NCBI RefSeq assembly: GCF_014212315.1
Contig: NZ_JACKXE010000001.1
Location: 1,426,001-1,490,000 of the forward strand
Reading direction: 5' to 3'
Length of the DNA: 64,000 nucleotides
From: Nocardioides luti
GTDB lineage: Bacteria > Actinomycetota > Actinomycetes > Propionibacteriales > Nocardioidaceae
Shown here: positions 1-8,658 of the stretch, one piece after another
Layout: every line of letters begins with the position of its first letter
How positions within the stretch are numbered: position 1 is the stretch's first letter
Made by a program: the position numbers and the translations under genes
The notes under the pieces: generated by a model
Databases searched by the model: none
What the model was told of the DNA's origin: nothing
Seen by the model: the letters and a program-made list of their open reading frames with translations, nothing else

Positions 1-30
1 GCTGACGCCGTACGACGCGCCCCGGACATG

Positions 31-63
31 ACGACGACCCCGGGGCGTACCCGGGGCCGTCGT
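31..63 (-). terminator. hairpin downstream of the Bax inhibitor-1 family gene
   Basis: Two 14-nt arms (31-44 and 50-63) pair with a single G-U type mismatch around a 5-nt loop, giving a very GC-rich stem about 40 nt past the stop codon of the minus-strand gene that ends at 103. There is no clear U-tract, as is usual for GC-rich actinomycete terminators. Function is inferred from position and structure. Confidence 0.5.
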
Positions 64-102
64 GTTCCGCGCCGACCGTTGCGGGGCCGGAGCTCGGTGG
101 GG

Positions 103-975
103 CTAGTTGTCGCTGAAGATCGCGAGCAGGCGCAGCAGGTTGGTGTAGATCCAGACCAGGCTGACCGTCATCGCGAACGCGGCACGCCACGACTCCCGCT
201 CGGGGATGCCGTTGGCGATGCCCTGCTCGACGAAGTCGAAGTCCATGACGAGCATGAACACGCCGAGCACGAGGCCGGCGATCGCGGTGAGCATGCCGAG
301 CGTGCCGAAGCCGAAGAGGCCGATGCTGGCGTTGAACATGCTCAGCACGAGCTCCATCAGGCTCAGACCGATCATCCCGAAGACGGCAGCCATCACCATC
401 ATCTTGAACTTCGCGCCGACCTTGATGTTGAAGACCTTGTACGCCGCGAGCGTGCCGGCGAAGGCCGCGAACGTGCCGATCACGGCGCCGGAGACGACCC
501 CGTCACCGAACTGCACGTCGAAGAGCTTGCTCAGGCCGCCGAGGGCGATGCCCTCCGCGACCGCGAACGCCATCACGAGGGCCGGGCTGATGACCTTCTT
601 GAAGGAGTTCACCATCGACAGCGCGAAGGCCGCGAGCGAGCCGATCATCACGGCGGAGATGAGGCCGCCGCTGATCGCGCCGTTCTCGATGTCCGGCGTC
701 ATCACCCAGGTGGCCAGGGCGGAGACGATGACGATGCCGAGCGTGATGCCGGTCTTCTGGACGACCGAGTCGATCGTCATCGGGCCGGTGGAGGCCGGGG
801 TGTGGGTCGGGGTGCCGGGCGTGCCGGTGCCCCAGGTCGAGGGGTCGGACTGGCCGGCCTGCCCGTAGCCGGGGTAGGCCGCACCGTTGCCGGCGTACGT
901 CTGGTTGCCGTAGGTGTTCGCGCCGGGGCGGTTGAACTCCTCCGAGCGGCGGAACACCGGGTTGTTGCTCTGCAT
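103..975 (-). CDS. Bax inhibitor-1/YccA family membrane protein
   Basis: 290 residues. The first ~65 residues are a soluble stretch rich in Gly, Tyr, Pro and Asn; the rest holds about seven hydrophobic segments from residue ~75 on, the layout of the actinobacterial Bax inhibitor-1 (TMBIM/YccA) family. Bacterial members are inner-membrane proteins linked to calcium leak or membrane proteostasis, but no firm role is known in actinomycetes. The ATG at 975 was chosen over an upstream in-frame ATG because AAGGAGGAG lies just before it, a near-perfect ribosome binding site. It is a single-gene unit, with a hairpin at 31-63 downstream and tRNA-Leu upstream on the same strand. Family call is confident; function is open. 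Confidence 0.9.
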   Translation of the reverse strand: MQSNNPVFRRSEEFNRPGANTYGNQTYAGNGAAYPGYGQAGQSDPSTWGTGTPGTPTHTPASTGPMTIDSVVQKTGITLGIVIVSALATWVMTPDIENGAISGGLISAVMIGSLAAFALSMVNSFKKVISPALVMAFAVAEGIALGGLSKLFDVQFGDGVVSGAVIGTFAAFAGTLAAYKVFNIKVGAKFKMMVMAAVFGMIGLSLMELVLSMFNASIGLFGFGTLGMLTAIAGLVLGVFMLVMDFDFVEQGIANGIPERESWRAAFAMTVSLVWIYTNLLRLLAIFSDN

Positions 976-1123
976 GGTCTCCTCCTTGGAGGCCGGGTGG
1001 TGGCCGTCCATCTGACGACTCACCGGTGTGTGCCCCAGTCTAGAAGGGCTCACCGGGTTCAACGCTCGGCCGGGCCGTGGCGTTCCCGCTGGTGACGGCT
1101 CATTTGGCAGGTTCCGTGCAGGG

Positions 1124-1197
1124 TGCCCCCGCTGGGACTCGAACCCAGACTGAGCCGCTTTTAAGGCGGTTTCCTCTGCCGATTGGGATACGGGGGC
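1124..1197 (-). tRNA. tRNA-Leu (anticodon UAA), atypically short variable arm
   Basis: The minus strand gives a 7-bp acceptor stem (GCCCCCG with CGGGGGC), discriminator A73, a 3-bp D-stem with an 11-nt loop containing GG, an anticodon loop CTTAAAA (anticodon TAA) on a 4-bp CCGC/GCGG stem, and a 5-bp T-stem around TTCGAGT. The CCA end is not encoded (CCC follows). A73 and the 3-bp D-stem suit leucine, but the variable region is only 5 nt, whereas leucine tRNAs are normally class II with a long variable arm. Amino-acid identity is therefore from the anticodon, and the gene is flagged as unusual. Confidence 0.75.
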
Positions 1198-1211
1198 CGG
1201 GTGCTGCCAGG

Positions 1212-1259
1212 GGACGTCATGCGATGTGGTCGCCCCGGCGACCAGATCGCATGACGTCC
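1212..1259. repeat. 48-nt palindromic element, copy 1
   Basis: Starts GGACGTCAT and ends ATGACGTCC with 30 nt between. The 14-nt outer arms (1212-1225 and 1246-1259) pair perfectly, and an inner 8-nt stem (TGGTCGCC with GGCGACCA) continues the hairpin. It lies 12 nt past the def stop codon, so it is probably the terminator of the udg-ACT-def operon and separates it from tRNA-Leu. Copies of the same length and ends lie at 7928 and 54106. Confidence 0.8.
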
Positions 1260-1271
1260 GTCAGGACCGGA

Positions 1272-1832
1272 TCATAAGTACGTCTTGCGGGCGTAGATCG
1301 CGTGCGCGCCGGCCGCCCGGTCCACGAACAGCAGCCCGGCGCAGTGGTCGATCTCGTGCAGGAGCGCGCGGGCCTCGAAGGCGTCGGTGGTCACGGTGAC
1401 CTCCTCGCCGGTGCCGGGCAGCTGGCCGCGGACGACCAGGCGGGTCGGGCGCTTCACGTCCCCGGTCAGGTCGGGGACGCTCATGCAGCCCTCGCGGGCC
1501 TTCTCGTTGCGGCTCGACTCGACGACCTCCGCGTTGCAGAGCACGAAGGTGCCGTGGTGCGTGCGCGTCTTGGGGTGGGCGGAGACGTCGACGCAGAAGA
1601 GGAGTACGCCGACGCCGACCTGCGGCGCGGCCAGCCCGACGCAGCCGGGGCTGACCCGCATCGTCGCGACCAGGTCCGCCGCGAGCTGCATGGTCGCGAG
1701 GTCGGTGGGGTCGACGCGCTCCCCCGGCGTCGACAGCACGGGGGCCGGCGCGCGGACCACGTCGAGGACCCGGCCCTCGACCCCGAGGTCGGCCTCGGTC
1801 CAGGCGGCGACCGGGTGCTGCTCCTCGCTCAC
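1272..1832 (-). CDS. def: Peptide deformylase
   Basis: 186 residues. It removes the N-formyl group from the initiator methionine of nascent proteins in the cytoplasm and uses a metal ion. All three deformylase motifs are present: GLAAPQVG (usual GLAAPQIG), EGCMSVP (EGCLSxP, metal-binding Cys) and HEIDH (HExxH, two metal-binding His and the catalytic Glu). The GTG start overlaps the stop of the ACT-domain gene by 4 nt, so translation is coupled; def is the last gene of a three-gene operon with the ACT protein and a uracil-DNA glycosylase. The palindrome at 1212-1259 lies just downstream. Confidence 0.95.
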   Translation of the reverse strand: MSEEQHPVAAWTEADLGVEGRVLDVVRAPAPVLSTPGERVDPTDLATMQLAADLVATMRVSPGCVGLAAPQVGVGVLLFCVDVSAHPKTRTHHGTFVLCNAEVVESSRNEKAREGCMSVPDLTGDVKRPTRLVVRGQLPGTGEEVTVTTDAFEARALLHEIDHCAGLLFVDRAAGAHAIYARKTYL

Positions 1833-2347
1833 AGGTCGTCGGCCTCGGCCTCGCGCAGGGTCGCCCCCACGCCGAGCCCGGAGGCGACCTGCTGGATCGC
1901 GGCGTCGACGGCGGCCGGGTCGACGCCGGCGGGCAGGTCGATCTCGGCGACGAGGAGGTACAGGTCGCCGGCCAGCCGGGTGGTCAGGTCGGTGATGTTG
2001 CCGCCCACGCGGGCGATCTCCTCGACGATCGAGGAGACGATGCCGGTCCGGTCGCCGCCGTGCACGGTCAGCACCCACGGCGTACCCCCGCCCGCGGCCG
2101 CGTCCTCGGTCGGCACCTCGCGGACGGTCACGGTCAGCGACCCGTCGTCGGCCAGCGGCGCGAGCGCGGCCTCGATCTCGGCGTCGGTGGCGGACCCGGC
2201 GCAGACCAGCGTCATCGCGAAGTGGCCGCGCAGCAGCGTCATCGACGAGTCCTCGAGGTTGAGCCCGAGGCCGGCGAGGCGGCCGGTGGTCTCGGCGATG
2301 ATGCCGGGGCGGTCGTGGCCGAGGACGGTGATGGCGTGGAGGGTCAC
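1829..2347 (-). CDS. Tandem ACT-domain protein (GcvR-like)
   Basis: 172 residues with two ACT domains: about residues 1-80 (HAITVLGHDRPGIIAETTGR) and 90-168 (LTVHGGDRTGIVSSIVEEIA). ACT domains bind amino acids or similar small ligands. Two-ACT stand-alone proteins of this kind are annotated as glycine-cleavage regulators (GcvR type) or as formyltetrahydrofolate-type sensors, but no catalytic domain is present here and the ligand is unknown. The GTG start overlaps the stop of the uracil-DNA glycosylase by 4 nt, and its own stop overlaps def by 4 nt, so it is the middle gene of a tightly coupled operon. Confidence 0.85.
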   Translation of the reverse strand: MTLHAITVLGHDRPGIIAETTGRLAGLGLNLEDSSMTLLRGHFAMTLVCAGSATDAEIEAALAPLADDGSLTVTVREVPTEDAAAGGGTPWVLTVHGGDRTGIVSSIVEEIARVGGNITDLTTRLAGDLYLLVAEIDLPAGVDPAAVDAAIQQVASGLGVGATLREAEADDL

Positions 2348-3243
2348 CGGGGCATTCTCGCAGCGGCGGCCGCGCGGCCGAGCACGTCGTCCAGCATCGG
2401 CTCGGTGAGCTTGCCGGTGAAGGTGTTCTGCTGGCTGGGGTGGTAGCTCCCGAGCAGCAGCACGTCCCGCCGCGGCTCGTCGGTGGCAGGCCCCTCGAGG
2501 ACGGCCTCGGCGCCGTGGCCGAAGCGGGGCTTGGGGCGGGGTACGCCGTGGCCTGCGGCCGCGAAGGACCGCAGCGCCGCGTCCCAGCCGAACGCGCCCA
2601 GCGCCACGACGACCCGGACCTCGGTGAGCAGCCGGATCTCGGCGGCGATCCACGGGGCGCAGGTGTCGCGCTCCTCGGTGGTCGGCTTGTTCTGCGGCGG
2701 GGCGCAGCGGACCGCGGCCACCATCCGGGTGTCGAGCAGCTCCTGCCCGTCGCCGGCGTGGACGCTCGTCGCCTGGCGGGCCAGCCCGACCCGGTGCAGG
2801 CTCGCGAAGAGCCAGTCCCCCGAGCGGTCCCCGGTGAAGATCCGGCCGGTCCGGTTGCCGCCGTGCGCCGCCGGCGCCAGGCCGACGACCAGCACCCGCG
2901 CGTCGGCCGGCCCCCAGCCCGCGATCGGGCGGCCCCAGTACGGCTCCCCGGCGTACGCCGCCCGCTTGTCGCGCGCCACGTCCTCGCGCCAGGTCACCAG
3001 CCGCGGGCACGCCGAGCAGACCGAGATCCGGGCCGTCAGCTCGGCCAGGGACGTTGCGGATTGGTCACCAACCGCACGTTCCGGGGTCTCCGACGTGCGG
3101 TTGGTGACCAATCCGCGCACGTCGGCGGCCGTCCGGGCGACGGGCGTGCCGGGCCCGGCAGGGTCGTCGGACCAGCCGGAGCCGGGCGGGACGGGCGAGG
3201 CGAAGGGCTCGCCGGTCAGCGGGTGCGGCAGCGGCTCGGTCAC
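2344..3243 (-). CDS. Uracil-DNA glycosylase, family 5 (UdgB-like), with an in-frame palindrome insertion
   Basis: 299 residues; excises uracil, and in family 5 also other deaminated bases, from DNA as the first step of base excision repair. The core has GLAAPAHG-type glycosylase sequence (GLAPAAHGGNRTGR) followed by FTGDRSGD, and four cysteines placed for a [4Fe-4S] cluster: Cys76 and Cys79 in CSACPRL, then RCAPP and DTCAPW. The GTG at 3243 was chosen because the following residues (TEPLPHPLTGEPF) read as a natural family N-terminus; a longer ORF exists upstream. Residues 43-63 (starting GLVTNRT) are encoded by a perfect inverted repeat, apparently inserted in the linker before the first Cys motif without breaking the frame. 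First gene of the udg-ACT-def operon. Confidence 0.88.
   Translation of the reverse strand: MTEPLPHPLTGEPFASPVPPGSGWSDDPAGPGTPVARTAADVRGLVTNRTSETPERAVGDQSATSLAELTARISVCSACPRLVTWREDVARDKRAAYAGEPYWGRPIAGWGPADARVLVVGLAPAAHGGNRTGRIFTGDRSGDWLFASLHRVGLARQATSVHAGDGQELLDTRMVAAVRCAPPQNKPTTEERDTCAPWIAAEIRLLTEVRVVVALGAFGWDAALRSFAAAGHGVPRPKPRFGHGAEAVLEGPATDEPRRDVLLLGSYHPSQQNTFTGKLTEPMLDDVLGRAAAAARMPR
3056..3116. repeat. 61-nt perfect inverted repeat inside the uracil-DNA glycosylase gene
   Basis: Arms 3056-3079 and 3093-3116 are perfect 24-nt reverse complements (core GGTCACCAACCGCACGT) separated by 13 nt. The element lies in the coding sequence and is read in frame as about 20 residues of the N-terminal linker. 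It looks like a small palindromic mobile or repeat unit that landed in a tolerant part of the gene. No second copy was found in this window. Confidence 0.85.
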
Positions 3244-3358
3244 CCCCTCACCGTGCCAGACGCGGGGGTGGGACGTCGGGGCACGACTCGGCCCCCGCAC
3301 GCGACGAACGGGGGCCGGGTCGCGCCGGACGAGCCGGCGGTCTGGGGTGGGGTGGGCG

Positions 3359-3706
3359 TCAGGACAGCGGCGGGGCCGTGGTCCCGGCCGGCCGGGCCGC
3401 GGCGTGGGCGCCACCGACACCACCCGCGGTCGAGGACGAGGTCGACGAGTCGTCGCTGCGGACCTTGTCGGCCACGGTCGAGGCCACGGCGGACGCGGCC
3501 TCCTTGGCCGTGGTGGCCGCGGCGTCCTTGGCGACGGCCGCCTGCTCGGCGACGACGCCGGTCGCCTGCTGCTTGGCCGACTGCACGCGGGGGTTGCGGG
3601 CGACCTGGCGGGCGCCGGCGGCGATCTGCTCGTAGCGCTCGCGGCCGGCGCGGGCGCCGAGGACGTAGCCGATGCCGGCGGCGGTGAGGAGGGACAGCTT
3701 GCTCAT
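3359..3706 (-). CDS. YtxH-like small envelope protein
   Basis: 115 residues. It starts MSKLSLLTAAGIGYVLGARA, a short glycine-zipper-like hydrophobic segment followed by GRERYEQI, a pattern common to actinobacterial YtxH-like proteins. The rest is a predicted charged, Ala-rich amphipathic helix with many AKE/AKQ steps and a flexible tail of Ser, Thr, Ala and Pro. The ATG at 3706 has AGGAG 7 nt upstream and was chosen over an upstream in-frame ATG. It follows the DUF3618 and holin-like genes on the same strand, so the three probably act together at the cytoplasmic membrane. No enzymatic motif; function unknown. Confidence 0.75.
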   Translation of the reverse strand: MSKLSLLTAAGIGYVLGARAGRERYEQIAAGARQVARNPRVQSAKQQATGVVAEQAAVAKDAAATTAKEAASAVASTVADKVRSDDSSTSSSTAGGVGGAHAAARPAGTTAPPLS

Positions 3707-3741
3707 GGGGACTCCTGGGGTGGGTCGGGGTGGGCGGGAGG

Positions 3742-4029
3742 TCAGTGGGTACGCCGGCGCCACACGAGCAGCGCGACGACCGCGAGCACGGCGACGGCGC
3801 CGCCGACCAGCTCGGGCCGCGGCGAGCCGGTGGACGTGGTGGCGCGGTCCTTGAGCTCGGCGGCCTTGTCCTGGGCGCGGGCCTTGACGTCGAGCTTGGC
3901 CTGCAGCTGGCCGACGGTCGCGGCGAGCTCCTCGCGCTGGCGCGCGATGTCGGCCTCGATCTCCTCGGGCGTCTGGGCGGCGGGCGTCTGGGCGGACGTC
4001 TGGGCGGGTGTCGTGCCGTTGGTGCTCAC
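3742..4029 (-). CDS. DUF3618 domain protein
   Basis: 95 residues. The N-terminus is a flexible Thr/Gln/Ala stretch; residues ~25-55 carry the DUF3618 signature (EEIEADIARQREELAATVGQ, then LQAKLDVKARAQ), and a single transmembrane helix near the C-terminus (VGGAVAVLAVVALLVW) ends in RRRTH. The GTG start overlaps the stop of the upstream holin-like gene by 4 nt. DUF3618 genes usually sit beside holin-superfamily III and YtxH-like genes in actinomycetes, as here; the role of the trio is not established. Confidence 0.85.
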   Translation of the reverse strand: MSTNGTTPAQTSAQTPAAQTPEEIEADIARQREELAATVGQLQAKLDVKARAQDKAAELKDRATTSTGSPRPELVGGAVAVLAVVALLVWRRRTH

Positions 4030-4427
4030 AGGTGCTTCCCCTTGATGGTCTCGACGTCGTCGTGCAGGCCGGCGATCGCGCGCTCGGGAGCCGGCGGCGT
4101 GGCCGCCTTGACCTCCCTGGTGCCGACGAAGGCCACGAGGGCGGCCCCCGCCAGCAGGGTCACCGCCACGACCAGCCCCGCCGCCCACGCCGGCAGCACC
4201 ATCGCGAGGCCGATGACGGCGGTCGCGACCAGGGTGGCGATGGCGAAGAACGCCAGCAGGCCGGCGGCGCTGAACATCCCGATGCCGACCCCGGCCTTCT
4301 TGCCCTTCTGGGCCAGCTCGGCCTGGGCCAGGCGCAGCTCGCTGCGCACCAGCTCCGGGATCTGCTCGGAGAGTCGGTGGACGACCGCTCCGAGTGGTTC
4401 GTCGGTCGTACGCGTCGTGTCGGTCAT
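4026..4427 (-). CDS. Phage-holin superfamily III-like membrane protein
   Basis: 133 residues. A cytoplasmic amphipathic N-terminal helix (LSEQIPELVRSELRLAQAEL) is followed by two long hydrophobic segments (about 50-75 and 80-105) and a polar tail. This is the layout of the Act-holin / DUF1469 family, which is chromosomal and widespread in actinobacteria and is not evidence of a prophage. Start chosen at MTDTTRTTDEP; the upstream ORF extension lacks family character. Lead gene of a three-gene unit with the DUF3618 and YtxH-like genes. Confidence 0.85.
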   Translation of the reverse strand: MTDTTRTTDEPLGAVVHRLSEQIPELVRSELRLAQAELAQKGKKAGVGIGMFSAAGLLAFFAIATLVATAVIGLAMVLPAWAAGLVVAVTLLAGAALVAFVGTREVKAATPPAPERAIAGLHDDVETIKGKHL

Positions 4428-4505
4428 CTGCGTCCCGTGCCCGATGCGCCCCCGCACAAACCGCCCGTCGGGGTGGGATGACCTGTGAAACACCTGCCAG
4501 CGCGC

Positions 4506-5411
4506 TCAGCGCCCGATCGACCAGGCGATCCCGTCGAGGATGTCGGACTCGGACACGAGCAGGGACGGGACGCCGGCGCGGCGCAGCACCCGCGACAGGA
4601 TCAATGCACCGGCGTCGATCACGTCCGCACGGCCCGGGTGCATCCACGGCAGCTCGAGCCGCTCCGCGACGGTCATCGCGACCAGCCGGTCGACCAGCGC
4701 GTGCACGTCGTCGGCGGCGAGGACGGCCTGGTCCGTGTCGGTACGGTCGTACGCCGCCAGGTCGAGCACCCCGGCGGCCACGGTCGTGACGGTGCCGGCG
4801 ACCCCGACGACCGTCGCCGCGTCGCCCGGTGCGACGGGGCAGGCGTCGAGGTGCGCGTCGATGTCGGCCACGCAGGCCGCGACCTCGGCCGCGGTCGGCG
4901 GGTCGGAGTGCAGGTGCCGCTCGTGCAGGCGAACCGAGCCGATGTCCATCGAGTGCGCGGTCTCGGGCGCCGACGACCCCAGGATCAGCTCGGTCGACCC
5001 GCCGCCGATATCGACGACCAGGACCGGCTCCTGCGGCGGGACCCGCAGGTTGCGCACCGCGCCGTCGAAGGCCAGGGCGGCCTCCTCGGCCCCCGCGATC
5101 ACCTCCGGCTCGACGCCCAGCCGGGCGCGGACCCCGGCCACGAAGTCGGCGGCGTTCGAGGCGTCCCGCGACGCCGACGTCGCGCAGAACCGCACCCGGT
5201 CGACCGGCACCTCGTGGGCGGTGATGAGGGCGGCGTACTCGTCGAGCGCCGCGAACGCCCGCACCAGCGCCTCGTCCGCGATCCGTCCGGTGCGGTCGAG
5301 GTCCTGCCCGAGCCGGACCATCCGCATCTCGCGGACGGCGACGTCGGGCAGGTCGCCGATCAGGAGCTTGATGGTGTTGGTGCCGCAGTCGATCGCGGCG
5401 ACGGTGCTCAC
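4506..5411 (-). CDS. Ppx/GppA family exopolyphosphatase
   Basis: 301 residues, the short actinobacterial form without the C-terminal HD domain. It hydrolyses terminal phosphate from polyphosphate and/or pppGpp. The ASKHA-fold signatures are clear: AIDCGTNTIKLLIGD at the N-terminus (phosphate 1 loop), SASRDASNAADF, and VVDIGGGSTEL (phosphate 2 loop). The GTG start overlaps the stop of the DUF501 gene by 4 nt. It is the last gene of eno - ftsB-like - DUF501 - ppx, the order also known in Mycobacterium tuberculosis (Rv1023-Rv1026). Confidence 0.92.
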   Translation of the reverse strand: MSTVAAIDCGTNTIKLLIGDLPDVAVREMRMVRLGQDLDRTGRIADEALVRAFAALDEYAALITAHEVPVDRVRFCATSASRDASNAADFVAGVRARLGVEPEVIAGAEEAALAFDGAVRNLRVPPQEPVLVVDIGGGSTELILGSSAPETAHSMDIGSVRLHERHLHSDPPTAAEVAACVADIDAHLDACPVAPGDAATVVGVAGTVTTVAAGVLDLAAYDRTDTDQAVLAADDVHALVDRLVAMTVAERLELPWMHPGRADVIDAGALILSRVLRRAGVPSLLVSESDILDGIAWSIGR

Positions 5412-5914
5412 GCGTCCGGGGTCACGCAGGGGCCGGACTCCCACCAGGCGCCGAGCGCGTCGAGCACCTCGTCGCCGAGCGGGTTGACGCCGCGGCCCTG
5501 GGCCAGCGACTGCCCGGCGAGCACGTGCAGGCACTTGACGCGGTCGGGCATGCCGCCGGCCGAGATCCCCTCGATCTCGGGGACGTCGTGCCCGGCCCGG
5601 GCGGCGATCTCGGCGCGGGCGGCGAGGTACCGCTCGTGGGCCGCGCGGTAGGCCGCCGCCAGCTCCGGGTCGGTGCCGAGCCGGTCCTGCATCTCCTTCA
5701 TCAGGCCGGAGCCCTCGAGGGTGCCGATGCGGGAGGCGGCGCGCGGGCAGGTGAGGTAGTACGTCGTGGGGAACGGCGTGCCGTTGGGCAGGCGGGGCTC
5801 CGTGGTGGCGACGTCGGGGTTGCCGCAGGGGCAGCGGTGCCCGACCTCGTGGATGGCGCGCGGCGGCCGGCCCAGCTGGGCGGCGATCGCCGCCTCGTCG
5901 GCGGGATCGATCAC
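5408..5914 (-). CDS. DUF501 domain protein
   Basis: 168 residues. Conserved actinobacterial family of unknown function, almost always between an ftsB-like gene and ppx, as here. Four cysteines stand out: RCPCGNPD near residue 30, a later TCPRAASR, and KCLHVL; together with nearby His they could bind a metal, but this is inference. The GTG start overlaps the stop of the ftsB-like gene by 4 nt and its stop overlaps ppx by 4 nt. Confidence 0.9.
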   Translation of the reverse strand: MIDPADEAAIAAQLGRPPRAIHEVGHRCPCGNPDVATTEPRLPNGTPFPTTYYLTCPRAASRIGTLEGSGLMKEMQDRLGTDPELAAAYRAAHERYLAARAEIAARAGHDVPEIEGISAGGMPDRVKCLHVLAGQSLAQGRGVNPLGDEVLDALGAWWESGPCVTPDA

Positions 5915-6471
5915 TGCTGCGAGCCGTCGATCTTCGACAGCGGCGGCGCGGTCGGCTTCGGCGGGTTGCCGGCGAGCTGCACGGACTTCCACTCCTGGGT
6001 CCACCACGCGGTGGGGGTCTTGGGGTCGACGGTCGAGGGGTCGCTGAGCGAGGTACGGCTCTCGAGGGGCTTGCCGTCCGCGCCGATCACGACGTACGAC
6101 GTCTCGCCCGGCATCAGGTAGCCGAACCGCTCGCGGGCCTGCTGCTCGACGTACGCCGGGTCGTTCCAGCGCCGCTTCTCCCGCTCGAGGTCGGTGATGT
6201 TGGCCTCGCGCTGGGCGATCTGGCTCTTGAGGTCGGTGATGTGGGAGCGCTGCTGGAGGTAGGCCCGCATCGAGGAGGCGTAGGACACCGTCAGCACCGC
6301 CAGGACGAGCAGCAGGATGGCCGCCCGCCCGGTGAAGCGGGGGCGCCGCGGCCCGGTCGCGGGGTCGACGACCGAGGTCGCCTGCTCCACCGACCGGACC
6401 CGCGGGACGCTCCGCTGCCCGGGTCGTCTGCCGCCTCCGGGCCCGCCCCGGTTGGTCTTTCGCTCCGCCAC
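5911..6471 (-). CDS. FtsB/DivIC-family septum formation initiator
   Basis: 186 residues. A basic cytoplasmic N-terminus (~1-46), one transmembrane helix (AAILLLVLAVLTVSYASS), a coiled-coil periplasmic-side helix (about 72-100, QQRSHITDLKSQIAQREANI) and the family motif ARERFGYLMPGE. FtsB/DivIC proteins bridge FtsQ and FtsL in the divisome. GTG start. It lies between eno and DUF501, the standard actinobacterial setting (Rv1024-like). The long flexible C-terminal tail after the motif is typical for this lineage. Confidence 0.9.
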   Translation of the reverse strand: MAERKTNRGGPGGGRRPGQRSVPRVRSVEQATSVVDPATGPRRPRFTGRAAILLLVLAVLTVSYASSMRAYLQQRSHITDLKSQIAQREANITDLEREKRRWNDPAYVEQQARERFGYLMPGETSYVVIGADGKPLESRTSLSDPSTVDPKTPTAWWTQEWKSVQLAGNPPKPTAPPLSKIDGSQQ

Positions 6472-6489
6472 AGGAGAAGTGTCTCCCGA

Positions 6490-7872
<1,383 letters not shown>

Positions 7873-7927
7873 CTAGCGCCGGACGGCTCGGCCCCGTCCC
7901 GGGTGGCTGGGGCGTGGGCGGTCCGCG

Positions 7928-7975
7928 GGACGTCATCGGATCCGTGGGCCATGGCGCTCGGATCCGATGACGTCC
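7928..7975. repeat. 48-nt palindromic element, copy 2
   Basis: GGACGTCAT to ATGACGTCC, 48 nt overall. Perfect 16-nt arms (7928-7943 and 7960-7975; core CATCGGATCC) enclose a 16-nt loop. It starts 10 nt past the mazG stop, between mazG and the eno promoter region, a terminator-like position. Its inner arm differs from copy 1 yet still pairs, so the pairing rather than the inner sequence is conserved. Confidence 0.8.
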
Positions 7976-7985
7976 GGTGTCGCCG

Positions 7986-8648
7986 TCAGTCGCCGGCGGC
8001 CTCGAGCAGGCGGCGTACGGCGTCGCGCAGCTCCTGCTCGGGATCGACCCCGGCCGCGCGGGCCTCCGCGACCAGCGCGAGCAGCCGGTCGCCCAGCGGC
8101 GCCTCAGCCACCGGTCCCGGACCCGATTCGGTGGCAGCCTCACCGCTCCCCGCCAGCAACCCGCGCCGGTCGAGCCGGTCGAGCACCTTGTCGGCGTACA
8201 GCAGCGCCGGCAGCCCCATCGGCAGGCCGGAAGTGACGCCGGAGTCCGGCTTCTCGGCCGCCTTGATCGCCTGCCAGACCTCGTTGATCTCGGCTGCGGA
8301 GCCGCCCTCGGCACCACCGAACACGTGCGGGTTCCGCCGGCGCATCTTGGCGATCAGCCCGCGCGCGACGTCGTCGAGGGTGAAGTCGCCGCGCTCCTCG
8401 GCGATGGCGGCGTGGAAGTACACCTGCAGCAGCAGGTCGCCGAGCTCCTCGCTCAGGTGCTCGGGGTCGTTGACCGCCCCGGGTGTCTCGTCCCAGGCGT
8501 CGAGGAGCTCGAGGGTCTCGTGGGTCTCCTCGAGGAGGTAGCGCGCCAGCGAGCGGTGCGTCTGCCCGCGCTTCCAGTCGCACTCGGCGCGCATCCGCCG
8601 CATGTCGGCGAGGAACGCGACCAGCGGCTCGCCGGTGGCCGGGTCCAC
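7986..8648 (-). CDS. mazG: MazG nucleoside triphosphate pyrophosphohydrolase
   Basis: 220 residues. Hydrolyses NTPs/dNTPs to monophosphates and pyrophosphate, cleaning damaged nucleotides. MazG signatures: CDWKRGQTHRSLARYLLEET (substrate and Mg2+ binding), EELGDLLLQVYFHAAIAEE, and FGGAEGGSAAEINEVW. The C-terminal third is less conserved, as in other actinobacterial MazG proteins. GTG start chosen; it sits 10 nt after the stop of the SurA-like lipoprotein gene. The neighbourhood mfd - lipoprotein - mazG - eno matches the mycobacterial order. No MazF partner here, so it is not part of a toxin-antitoxin pair. Confidence 0.92.
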   Translation of the reverse strand: MDPATGEPLVAFLADMRRMRAECDWKRGQTHRSLARYLLEETHETLELLDAWDETPGAVNDPEHLSEELGDLLLQVYFHAAIAEERGDFTLDDVARGLIAKMRRRNPHVFGGAEGGSAAEINEVWQAIKAAEKPDSGVTSGLPMGLPALLYADKVLDRLDRRGLLAGSGEAATESGPGPVAEAPLGDRLLALVAEARAAGVDPEQELRDAVRRLLEAAGD

Positions 8649-8658
8649 GCGGGACCCC

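Noticed and set aside
1124..1197. tRNA as an integration (att) site
   Set aside because: No integrase, no duplicated tRNA 3' end and flanks are syntenic housekeeping genes. Same for tRNA-Gln at 35336.
4026..4427. Holin-like gene as evidence of a prophage
   Set aside because: The family is chromosomal in actinobacteria; no other phage gene nearby.
7986..8648. mazG as part of a toxin-antitoxin operon
   Set aside because: Context is the conserved mfd-mazG-eno order, with no mazEF.
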